Assembly: GCF_007725405.1 (NCBI RefSeq)
Contig: NZ_CP042163.1
Span: forward strand, 620,001 to 684,000
DNA length: 64,000 bases
Origin: Shouchella miscanthi
Lineage (GTDB): Bacteria; Bacillota; Bacilli; Bacillales; Bacillaceae_D
Direction: 5' to 3'
Shown here piece by piece: positions 44,333 through 52,109 of this stretch (positions are counted from its first letter, which is position 1; each line of letters starts with the position of its first letter). The position numbers and the translations under genes are program-made. The notes below the pieces were generated by a model. It made no database searches, was not told where the DNA came from, and saw only the letters and a list, made by a program, of their open reading frames with translations.

Positions 44333-44614
44333 ATGAGTTTATTCTTCGGAGAAGATATGGAAGTGGGGATTGTTCAATCCGTCTATCAAGACGAAACGAA
44401 AAACAGTATTGTACTCATGGTCAGAGAAGAAGAGTACACGTTATTTCTATCAGATGAAGAGTTTCGTAAACTACAAATTCATTTTCAAAATCAAGAAAAC
44501 CTCGTCATTCCTATTAATATGAAAACAAAAGAATTGTTCCTAGATACCGACCAAACGGAACTAGAGGAAGCCCTAGAGGAGCTTGTCGAGGCAGCCGATC
44601 GAGGAGGCGAATGA
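44333..44614 (+). CDS. small acidic transfer-region protein
   Basis: A 93-residue, acidic, soluble protein starting MSLFFGEDMEVGIVQSVYQD. ATG 44333 is chosen because AAAGGAGGTGA lies before it; GTG 44324 is inside that site. A beta-rich first half and a glutamate-rich C-terminal helix (TELEEALEELVEAAD). No family recognised. It ends 4 bp before the ArdC-like gene start, so both are co-translated. Confidence 0.6.
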   Translation: MSLFFGEDMEVGIVQSVYQDETKNSIVLMVREEEYTLFLSDEEFRKLQIHFQNQENLVIPINMKTKELFLDTDQTELEEALEELVEAADRGGE

Positions 44615-44618
44615 ACAC

Positions 44619-46544
44619 ATGGCCAAGTATAAAAAGAAAACAGTAGAAGAAAGAAAACAAGAGATTGAACAGATCACAAGTGGGATGCAAGATCGAATCG
44701 ACTCCTACTTTCATACACCGGACCAGGTGAAAGACTATCTGTCCTTTATGGGGAAATTTCATCAATACTCGTTGCGAAACTCGGTGTTGATCGACAACCA
44801 GTTTCCTGGAGCCGAAGCGGTTGGGTCGTTTAAGTTTTGGAAAGATAAAGGCTTTCCCGTCAATAAAGGAGAGAAAGGGTTAAAAATCCTTGTCCCGAAT
44901 CGATTGGAGAAAGAATTTAAGGACGAAGAGGACCAATGGAAAGGCTTAAAAAAAGCGACCGCTACACAAAAACAGAAGATAGACAAAGGCGACCTTCCAA
45001 CACGTGAGGGTCGCCTTTACTTTTCCATCGGATCGGTGTTTGATGTGTCGCAGACGAGTGCCGCAGCGAAAGACTTGCCACACATCTTCCCCAATCGGTG
45101 GCTAGAAGGCAGCGTTCCCAATATGAATTCGTTGCAGCGTGGCATGGAGGACGTGGCCAAGGAAAATGGCATCAAGATCATTCCACCTAAAGAGGAGCTT
45201 GGAGCAGCTAAAGGAGTCAGTTACACACTGACGAACGAAGTGGCCTTGAACCCACGGAACTCGGATAAACAAAACGTGAAAACATTGCTTCATGAGTTGA
45301 CTCATGCGAAGCTTCACACGAAAGAAACCCATCACAAATACACCGCACCGGAGAAAGAGTTTCAAGCCGAAATGACGGCGTACACGGTAGCCAAAAAGTT
45401 TGGAATTGATACAAGCGATTACTCATTGAATTACCTTCATAGCTGGACCAGTGGCCGCAAGATGGAGGATAAGGAACAGCTTTTAAAGGAAGTGCACGAA
45501 ACGGCGCATAGCTTCATTGATACGATTGAAAAACGATTAATGAGTGATCGAGAGAAGGAGCAAGGCCAGGAGAAACAACAACCCGCCCAGGAGGGCGTGT
45601 ATTACGATGCTTTTCCGCACCAGTTGAACGAGAACACCCAACCTCAACCAACGAAAGGGAGCGATCAGATGAACACGAACCAACTAGAAGCCATGAGAAT
45701 GTACGCGTTTGAACGAGTGAAGGCGGTTCACGACCCACGCGATTTAGACCAGGATTATAAACAAGCGACTTCTACTAAGGACACAGAGAAAGAGGCCACA
45801 TTCCGCCTGGAGTCAAAAGTGAAAAGTCGTCCCGATTTCGAGTTGGTTCATGATAAAGAAACCAACCAGTTGACGGCGTATCAAGTCAACGAGCGAGACG
45901 ATTCAAGAACGCGGTTAAATCGGAAACCTGTTTCCATGGATTACATTTCAAGTAAGCATGAGCGAGGTACATTTGAGTTACAACAACTAACCCCATTGAA
46001 AGAAGAGCCAGTCAAAGAGAAAGCCGAACCGACCCAGGAGAAACAAGACCCGTCCTTATCCAAAGAGGACTATAAAGAGTCGTACAAAGACCAGGTGGCC
46101 GCAGCTGTCACGCCAGCCGGAGAAAAGCCGCTAGAACAAGAAACCGACCAACGCGAAGAGTACAAAGCCTTATTTAAAACGAATGTCTTAAACGTGTTGG
46201 AAGGAAAGAAGCCGGAGGCTAAAGAGGCCAAAGAGCCGGAAAGGGAACATGGCGAGCGCACCAATCCATTCCCGGCGGTATCGAAGGAGCAGCGTCAACA
46301 AATGAAGGACTTTGAAGCGTCTCATTCGTACCATGACGTGTACAAGTTGCGCAAAGAAGCCTTATCCGAGATTAAAGAGATGGATTTGTCACCAAAGGCA
46401 GCGGAGAACTTGAAAAAGCTCGAAGCGCAGCTTGATAAGGAGTATAAGCAAGACAAGAAAAAAGACCCGAATGAGAAAGGATTTTTTAAGTTCCGAGGCA
46501 TGGGTCGTTCAGAGTCCAATGAACAAGAGTTAGAACGAGCGTAA
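44619..46544 (+). CDS. ArdC-like ssDNA-binding / metallopeptidase protein
   Basis: A 641-residue protein. The N-terminal ArdC-type ssDNA-binding domain (about residues 10-135) has FMGKFHQYSLRNSVLIDNQF and FPVNKGEKGLKILVP. A zinc metallopeptidase domain (about 160-300) has the active site TLLHELTHAKLH with a downstream Glu in EFQAEMTAYTVAKKFG. A long charged, Glu/Lys/Pro-rich tail follows. ArdC proteins protect incoming plasmid DNA from restriction and travel with it. The start ATG 44619 has GAGGAGG upstream. Confidence 0.85.
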   Translation: MAKYKKKTVEERKQEIEQITSGMQDRIDSYFHTPDQVKDYLSFMGKFHQYSLRNSVLIDNQFPGAEAVGSFKFWKDKGFPVNKGEKGLKILVPNRLEKEFKDEEDQWKGLKKATATQKQKIDKGDLPTREGRLYFSIGSVFDVSQTSAAAKDLPHIFPNRWLEGSVPNMNSLQRGMEDVAKENGIKIIPPKEELGAAKGVSYTLTNEVALNPRNSDKQNVKTLLHELTHAKLHTKETHHKYTAPEKEFQAEMTAYTVAKKFGIDTSDYSLNYLHSWTSGRKMEDKEQLLKEVHETAHSFIDTIEKRLMSDREKEQGQEKQQPAQEGVYYDAFPHQLNENTQPQPTKGSDQMNTNQLEAMRMYAFERVKAVHDPRDLDQDYKQATSTKDTEKEATFRLESKVKSRPDFELVHDKETNQLTAYQVNERDDSRTRLNRKPVSMDYISSKHERGTFELQQLTPLKEEPVKEKAEPTQEKQDPSLSKEDYKESYKDQVAAAVTPAGEKPLEQETDQREEYKALFKTNVLNVLEGKKPEAKEAKEPEREHGERTNPFPAVSKEQRQQMKDFEASHSYHDVYKLRKEALSEIKEMDLSPKAAENLKKLEAQLDKEYKQDKKKDPNEKGFFKFRGMGRSESNEQELERA

Positions 46545-46547
46545 CAA

Positions 46548-46586
46548 TGAAAGACCCCCTTCCCCATTTAGGAAGGGGGTCTTTCA
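46548..46586 (+). terminator. very strong terminator after the ArdC-like gene
   Basis: Perfect 16-bp stem (46548-46563 with 46571-46586; arms TGAAAGACCCCCTTCC and its complement). The following T's are few but the stem is exceptional; it can also act in the reverse direction. Confidence 0.82.
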
Positions 46587-46616
46587 TACATCAAATCACA
46601 TGAGAGGATGATGAAC

Positions 46617-48770
46617 ATGAAAACGGTCATTTTAGCGGAGAAACCAAGCCAGGCGCGTGTGTATGCGGAGGCCTTTCAGAAAACGAGTAATAAGGGGAAA
46701 TATATTGAAGTCCAGGACACGGAGCTCTTCCCAAATCAAACGGTGGTCTTAACGTGGGCGATTGGCCATCTTCTTCAACCGCAGCCACCAAGTGGCTATA
46801 AAGAAGAATGGGAAAAGTGGTCCCTAGATCAATTGCCGATGTTTCCGGAATCGTTCGTGTTAGAAGTGGCACCGGATAAGAAAGATCAGTACCAGGTTGT
46901 TGAGCGCGAACTAAAAGCCGCTGATCATATCATCATCGCGACGGACATCGACAGGGAGGGTGAAAACATCGCCCGCAGCATCATCCATAAAGCGGGCTGC
47001 ATGACCAAAAAAATCTCACGCTTATGGATTAATTCCCTGGAGGCGGAGGAAGTACAGCGAGGCTTTTTAAACCTTCAACCCGGCGAACAATCAGAACGTT
47101 TATATACGGAAGCACAGACGCGTCAGATCAGCGATTGGTTAGTCGGCATGAACGCCTCTCGCTTATACAGTTTGAGCCTACAACAACGCAGCGGGAAGGG
47201 TGATCGTTATTCCGTCGGTCGCGTACAGTCGAGCCTTCTCATGTTGATTTATCAACGTCAATTAGAAGTGGAGTCGTTTCAATCGAAGCCGTTCTTTGAT
47301 GTGAAAGCGGAGATTCAGACCAAGAATGGTTCGTTTGAAGCGAAAGTCCATGATCGTTTTGAGACGAATGAGGAAGCCAAGAAGCTGCTTACTTCTCATG
47401 GTGTCACAGCTGATCAAAAACAAAAAGGAGCTATTGACCGTGTTCAACGCGACATGAAAGAACAGAAAGCACCGAAGCTCTTTTCCCTTTCGGGCCTTCA
47501 ATCAGCGATGGGGAAACGGTACGGCTACTCACCGGACAAAGTGAAACAAATCACGCAATCGCTTTATGATCAGAAGGTTTTATCGTATCCACGAACAGGT
47601 TGCGAGTACATTACGAAAAATGAATTGAGCTACTTAAAGGCGCAGCGTTTCGCGTATCAAGAATTACTGAACGTCGTCGTCGACGTGGCGCATCCGGAAG
47701 GGCAAAAACGCCATGTGAACGGTGAGAAGGTCCAGGAACACTATGCCATTGTGCCAACGAAAACGATTCCAACGGATGCGCAGCGGGCGAAATGGAGTGA
47801 GGAAGAATGGATTGTGTACCAGGAAGTAGTGGCCACAACCCTTACGACGTTTGCGCCACCTTATGAGTATGAAGAAACGAGTGTGGAGGCTTCTATCAAC
47901 AGGCTTTCCTTCTCTGCATCGGGAAAGGTACCAAAAAAGGAAGGCTGGAAAGAGCTGTTTTCCTTCCGGACATCGCTTGACTCCAAACGAGAAGAATCCG
48001 CGGAGCAAGAACCAAAGCTACCTCCTCTCCAGGAAGGGGAAAACGCGAATGTGAAGCCATTCATCCATGAAGGGAAAACGAAGCCGCCTCGTTTGTACAC
48101 GGAAAGTCAGTTGATTAATGTGATGAAAACATGCGGGAAAGCCGTTGACGATGAAGAACTGACGGGGATTTTAAATGACATTGAAGGCATTGGAACAGAA
48201 GCCACACGCGACGAAACGATTAAGAAGATCAAAAAGGGTCGGTACATTGAGATTAAGAGTAAAAAGGTCCATATCACGGCGAAAGGTCGGGTCTTGTGTG
48301 CAGCGGTTAAAGGGTCCTTACTCGGTAGTCCGGATATGACGGCCAAGTGGGAACAATACCTGGCCAAAATCGGAGAAGGAACAGGAAGCCAAGACACGTT
48401 CCTGGCGAACATTCGCAAATTTATTCGTCATGAGATTAAAGAAGGTAGCTCACGGGTTGTGGGTGACACGCTGGTTGGCCAATATCTTCAAACGATTGAA
48501 CAAGAGACGTATGTCGGCAAATGCCCGTCGTGCCAGGATGGAAAAATGGTTGATCGTAAGACGTTCTATGGATGCGATCAATACAAAAATGGCTGCAAGC
48601 AGACGTTGCCAAAAACGATCTTTGAAAAGAAGTTGACGCAGAACCAAATTCAAACGATTTTATCTGGCCAAACGACCGGAAAGCTCAAAGGCTTTAAAAG
48701 CAAGCAAGGCAAGTCATTCCATGCCAAATTGACGTTAGAAAATAACCGCATTAAGCCTGTATTTAACTAA
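46617..48770 (+). CDS. topB: DNA topoisomerase III (TopB type)
   Basis: A 717-residue type IA topoisomerase. The Toprim domain starts MKTVILAEKPSQARVYAEAF and holds ATDIDREGENIARSII. The catalytic tyrosine is Tyr324 in LSYPRTGCEYIT. The C-terminus has a four-cysteine zinc ribbon: CPSCQDGKM ... GCDQYKNGCKQTLP, about residues 638-670. Many Gram-positive conjugative elements carry such a topoisomerase to resolve DNA during transfer. Start at ATG 46617 is preferred because GAGAGGATG lies before it; two earlier ATGs (46608, 46611) overlap the RBS. Confidence 0.93.
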   Translation: MKTVILAEKPSQARVYAEAFQKTSNKGKYIEVQDTELFPNQTVVLTWAIGHLLQPQPPSGYKEEWEKWSLDQLPMFPESFVLEVAPDKKDQYQVVERELKAADHIIIATDIDREGENIARSIIHKAGCMTKKISRLWINSLEAEEVQRGFLNLQPGEQSERLYTEAQTRQISDWLVGMNASRLYSLSLQQRSGKGDRYSVGRVQSSLLMLIYQRQLEVESFQSKPFFDVKAEIQTKNGSFEAKVHDRFETNEEAKKLLTSHGVTADQKQKGAIDRVQRDMKEQKAPKLFSLSGLQSAMGKRYGYSPDKVKQITQSLYDQKVLSYPRTGCEYITKNELSYLKAQRFAYQELLNVVVDVAHPEGQKRHVNGEKVQEHYAIVPTKTIPTDAQRAKWSEEEWIVYQEVVATTLTTFAPPYEYEETSVEASINRLSFSASGKVPKKEGWKELFSFRTSLDSKREESAEQEPKLPPLQEGENANVKPFIHEGKTKPPRLYTESQLINVMKTCGKAVDDEELTGILNDIEGIGTEATRDETIKKIKKGRYIEIKSKKVHITAKGRVLCAAVKGSLLGSPDMTAKWEQYLAKIGEGTGSQDTFLANIRKFIRHEIKEGSSRVVGDTLVGQYLQTIEQETYVGKCPSCQDGKMVDRKTFYGCDQYKNGCKQTLPKTIFEKKLTQNQIQTILSGQTTGKLKGFKSKQGKSFHAKLTLENNRIKPVFN

Positions 48771-48791
48771 TGACAAGGGAGGTGGAGCTGC

Positions 48792-49766
48792 ATGGCCAAG
48801 CGTGCTGGTGCAGACCAAATTATGGAGGCTCGAAACGTTGATTTAATCGACTATTTGGAGAGTAAAGGGGAAACGTTCACGAAAGAGGGGAACTATTACC
48901 GCCATACCGAACATGATTCGTTGTTGATTCGTGACAATATGTATGCCTGGAACTCCCGTGGCGAAAAGGGTCACGGAGCGATCGATTTTGCGATGATGTA
49001 TTACAATATGAGTTTTCCGCAAGCCGTCATGGACTTAACAAATGGAGACTACCGATCTGTAGAGAAACAAACACAACAAGAAAAGGTAGAACCCTATAAG
49101 TATCCAAAGCATTACGAAGTAGACTCGGCCAAAGAGCTGAAATCCTACTTGATGGAAGAGCGAAAGATTCACCCGAAAGTTGTCCAATGGGCGTTGAAAA
49201 ACGAATACATTGTCCAGGACCAAAAGAAAAACATCGTCTTTCCCTGGAAGAACGAAAAAGGAGAGATTGTTGGAGCCAATCGTCAAGGAACCGTCGACAT
49301 GGGAAATGGTCGTCGGTTTAAAGGCGTTGATAAGCATAGCCAGCAACCAGGAGGCTTTCACTTTGATGTCGGAAAGCCGGAGAAACTGATCGTGTTCGAG
49401 GACGCGATCGATGCGCTTAGTTACTACTCGATTAAACAAAAGGATGTTCAGAACGCGCGCCTAGTGAGTATGAGTGGGGTCAAACCGGATGTCATTACGC
49501 AGCAAGTCAAACAAATGGTAGCCGAAGGCCACCAGGTGAAACAGGTTGTGCTTGCGGTAGATAACGATAAGGGCGGTAATGAGTTCGTTGAGACGATTAC
49601 AAGTAAAATGCGGCCGAGCGATAAGCTAGTCAAAGACGATGCGGCTAAAGAACAGTTCTTCCAGGTGGAGCAGCCAACTAAGAAGGATTGGAACGAGGAT
49701 TTAAAAGCCAAAGTGAAAAAGCAAACGGCCCATAAGGAAAAAGAGGCCGAGTATGAGCATCCATAA
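48792..49766 (+). CDS. DUF3991/Toprim-domain protein (primase-like)
   Basis: A 324-residue protein with an N-terminal CHC2-like fold lacking the cysteines (YYRHTEHDSLLIRDNMYAWN), a DUF3991 middle part (MEERKIHPKVVQWALKNEYI) and a C-terminal Toprim domain (about 195-285) with LIVFEDAIDALSY and VVLAVDNDKGG. Such proteins are found in mobile elements of Firmicutes and are thought to act in DNA replication or priming of the transferred strand. GAGGTGG precedes the ATG. It is the last intact gene of the block. Confidence 0.88.
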   Translation: MAKRAGADQIMEARNVDLIDYLESKGETFTKEGNYYRHTEHDSLLIRDNMYAWNSRGEKGHGAIDFAMMYYNMSFPQAVMDLTNGDYRSVEKQTQQEKVEPYKYPKHYEVDSAKELKSYLMEERKIHPKVVQWALKNEYIVQDQKKNIVFPWKNEKGEIVGANRQGTVDMGNGRRFKGVDKHSQQPGGFHFDVGKPEKLIVFEDAIDALSYYSIKQKDVQNARLVSMSGVKPDVITQQVKQMVAEGHQVKQVVLAVDNDKGGNEFVETITSKMRPSDKLVKDDAAKEQFFQVEQPTKKDWNEDLKAKVKKQTAHKEKEAEYEHP

Positions 49767-49798
49767 AACAGTAGGCTACACAATGGTGAAAGTACCAT

Positions 49799-49829
49799 AA
49801 AGGGGAATGGTTCTATACTGTTTCCCTTT
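49799..49829. terminator. hairpin between convergent genes
   Basis: AAAGGGGAA / TTTCCCTTT (one G-T wobble) lies between the DUF3991 gene and the reverse-strand SH3-like gene. There is no clear T-run on either side. Confidence 0.42.
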
Positions 49830-50206
49830 AATGTTCGTAATGTGTTTGATTGATAAGTTGGAGATTCTCTTTTGGAACCCAACCTTCTTCGTGGTTGTTC
49901 ATTCTCTTTACCCATAACCAACCGTTTAGTTCTCTATGCTCTAGGACGTATTCGCCAAATCGAACGTTTAGTTCTTTAACAATATAGTCCTCTAGTAGAA
50001 TACCTTTTTCACCATTTATTCTAATGATTTGTTTTGGAACCCAGCCTGAAATTAAGTTACTTGTTTGACAAAATATCCAGTTTGTCCATTTTGAATTTTA
50101 TCATAGAGGGTTCCAACTATAATTTGATCACCTTTTTTTAAAGTAATCGGGTTTGGATAATCGCTTTTGCGAGGCTTAATCACTTCGTATAAATTTGTTG
50201 ATTTCA
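49828..50206 (-). pseudogene. frameshifted SH3-like repeat protein
   Basis: On the minus strand ATG 50206 (GAAAGGTG upstream) starts MKSTNLYEVIKPRKSDYPNP and continues VGTLYDKIQNGQT, then hits a stop about 20 codons before the second part. The next frame continues NWIFCQTSNLISGWVPKQI, RFGEYVLEHRELNGWLWVKR and EEGWVPKENLQLINQT to TAA 49828. The two GWVPK-x boxes mark two SH3-like domains of about 60 residues. A one-base shift near 50085-50095 splits the gene. An intact version would be about 125 residues, cytosolic (no signal peptide). Confidence 0.68.
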
Positions 50207-50368
50207 TAAATCGAGCACCTTTCGTTAGGGGTTATTTTCATTTATTGGAAGTATATCATTCGGAAGATATATTTGTACTCGTAATCAAAATTTCACAATA
50301 GAAAACATTTCAGAAGGGAAAAAGATGCCGAGCATGAACGCTAATCATAGACTATAGAAGGCGGTAGG

Positions 50369-51027
50369 ATGGTGTTAGAGAGCTTGTTTAGAGTGATTAT
50401 GTGGGTGTTTTTCCTTTGGGTGGGGTGGAAGCTGGCCAAGTTCCTCTTTCGCACCATCCGTCGCCGTCGTATCCTCAAACGTATAAGTAAATCGGGGACA
50501 CGGGACATTGATAAAATGGACGGTTTTCAATTTGAGTTTTACCTGGTTGCGTTGTTTAAAATGCTTGGGTATCGTCCGGCTGAAACGCAGCAAAGTCATG
50601 ATTATGGAGCCGATTTGGTGTTAAAAGGACGAAACAAGATCGTCATTCAAGCCAAACGCTACAAATTTAAGAATCGGGTAATCGGGTAGGGATTGATGCC
50701 GTTCAGCAAGTCTACGCGGCCCAAGCGTATTATAAGTCGCAAGAATCCTGGGTGATTACCAACAGTCGCTATACCTCCGGAGCCAAAAACTTGGCCAAAG
50801 CGTGTGGGGTGAAGCTGCTTGATCGGGTCGAGTTACAAGAGTTTATCAATAAGGTGAATCCGGAAGTGAAAGCGGCCGACGTGTATCACCACGTCCAGCC
50901 GGATGTGCGTGTTTGCCCGGAATGTGGCCAAGCGTTAGTCGTTCGTCATAGCCGAGACAAAGGGAGTCGATTTTTTGGGTGTACATCGTTTCCTCAATGC
51001 CATCATACGGAGCACATCAACGCATAA
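50369..51027 (+). pseudogene. Mrr-type restriction endonuclease-like gene broken by an 8-bp duplication
   Basis: Part one (50369-50689) has a membrane segment (about 5-25), a basic stretch and the start of an Mrr_cat domain: MDGFQFEFYLVALFKMLGY, SHDYGADLVLKG and IVIQAKRYKFKNRV. The frame is lost at a tandem duplication AATCGGGT (50672-50679 and 50680-50687). Removing one copy restores KNRVGIDAVQQVYAAQAYY, then ITNSRYTSGAKNLAKACGV, LDRVELQEFI and a topoisomerase-type zinc ribbon with CPECGQAL and FFGCTSFPQC up to 51027. The repaired protein is about 216 residues. Membrane-linked Mrr-like proteins cut DNA; role on this element unknown. Confidence 0.83.
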
Positions 51028-51055
51028 CACCCCTTGAATGAGCGTCAAGGGGTGT
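51027..51055 (+). terminator. hairpin at the end of the mobile region
   Basis: Perfect 11-bp stem ACACCCCTTGA / TCAAGGGGTGT with a seven-base loop, touching the stop codon of the Mrr-like gene. No T-run. Confidence 0.6.
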
Positions 51056-51691
51056 GTAGAGTAAAAGTAAGAGGAAACACGAAACGCATGTATTAATGTA
51101 TCGCATGCATTATGTTTCAATTAGGTATAGCGAAGTGCACATTCGTGTAGAAATGGGTCTGAAAATTCCCTGATATAGTATAAGGTATTGTTTATGGTCA
51201 TGATTCAATTGCGGAGCATTATAAAATGAGTGAAGAGCAATAAAAAGTAAGAGCTATTAAAGCAAATAACCAAGACGGTTAAGCTATTTGAAAAAGTGAA
51301 TCAGAAACCTAAATTAGAAGTAAACGCAAAATGTTAGTTTTCAACAGATTAATCAGCTCATAATATTCACAAGTAATATTCCATAATATTGAGCTAACTA
51401 TTATTATTTTTAAAAATAAACCCTCGCATGATTTAGCCCGATGAAACTTTTAGAGTTTCATCAAGTCCTGAGTGTGACCATATCGAACCATGTAGAAATC
51501 TATGTCAAGGGAGAGAAGGTCATCATAAAAAATATTCTCTTTCTAGCCAATAATACACGTGAAATATGCGTTGATTACTTAAAATTCGCTCATAGAAAGG
51601 TTGTACCCAGTCTCCTGTGGGTGCTAAAAAAATAGAACAGTATTTAAGGTAAAGAAGAGATCATAATTATCTTTCTGTATATTCATGTGTG

Positions 51692-51738
51692 TTAAGAAGA
51701 GTCGAATTCCTTGAATATAGGAATTCGGCTCTTCTTAA
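51692..51738. other. long 20-bp stem hairpin
   Basis: Arms TTAAGAAGAGTCGAATTCCT (51692-51711) and its complement (51719-51738, one G-T wobble), loop TGAATAT. On either strand it ends in an AT-rich tail. It may be a bidirectional terminator of the upstream region or a remnant of a mobile element end. Confidence 0.75.
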
Positions 51739-51969
51739 ATATATTTTGCAGAGTTTAGAGATCGGAAAAAATTTGAAATACATTTTATAACAAGCCACCC
51801 TGATGGTATCCAACTTTACTTTGGTCACAATGTATCCATATTTTTACCTGAAATAGATTAGTACATTTGTAAGATGAGAACGATATGACCAGCATATAAA
51901 TCGGCATTATTATTCTTTATTCACCAATTAAAACAGATAAAAAAAGCATAATTAGTAAAAAAATATGAC

Positions 51970-51978
51970 TGCTATAAT
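51970..51978 (+). promoter_or_regulatory. extended -10 promoter of the PKS cluster
   Basis: TGCTATAAT is a perfect extended -10 element, 131 bp before the first PKS-cluster gene. No good -35 is seen, which an extended -10 tolerates. The long leader between it and the ATG is AT-rich. Confidence 0.5.
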
Positions 51979-52109
51979 AGGTATAAACTACTAACTTGAA
52001 TTATTTTGTAAAAAAAGAAGGAAAAATGACCGTTTAATATAATATAGTATTATAAGATAAATATGGAAATGAAATAAATTGTAATTTCTGAATAAAAAGG
52101 GGTGAGTAA

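Larger units (their letters stand above)
51056..52109. other. AT-rich intergenic region between conjugation module and PKS cluster
   Basis: About 1.05 kb without a convincing gene. A 64-codon frame at 51441-51635 (starts MKLLEFHQVLSVTISN) has a weak RBS and matches nothing I know; it may be a gene remnant. The region holds a 20-bp stem hairpin (51692-51738) and an extended -10 promoter (51970) for the PKS genes. No integrase, att-site direct repeat or tRNA was recognised. Base composition turns markedly AT-rich here. Confidence 0.5.

Noticed and set aside
35904-51027. Complete integrative conjugative element (ICE)
   Set aside because: No integrase, excisionase, attachment repeats or target tRNA were seen in the window, so only a conjugation module is claimed.
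51441-51635. 64-codon frame in the intergenic region
   Set aside because: Weak RBS, AT-rich, no recognised family and no conserved motif; kept only as a possible remnant in the gap description.
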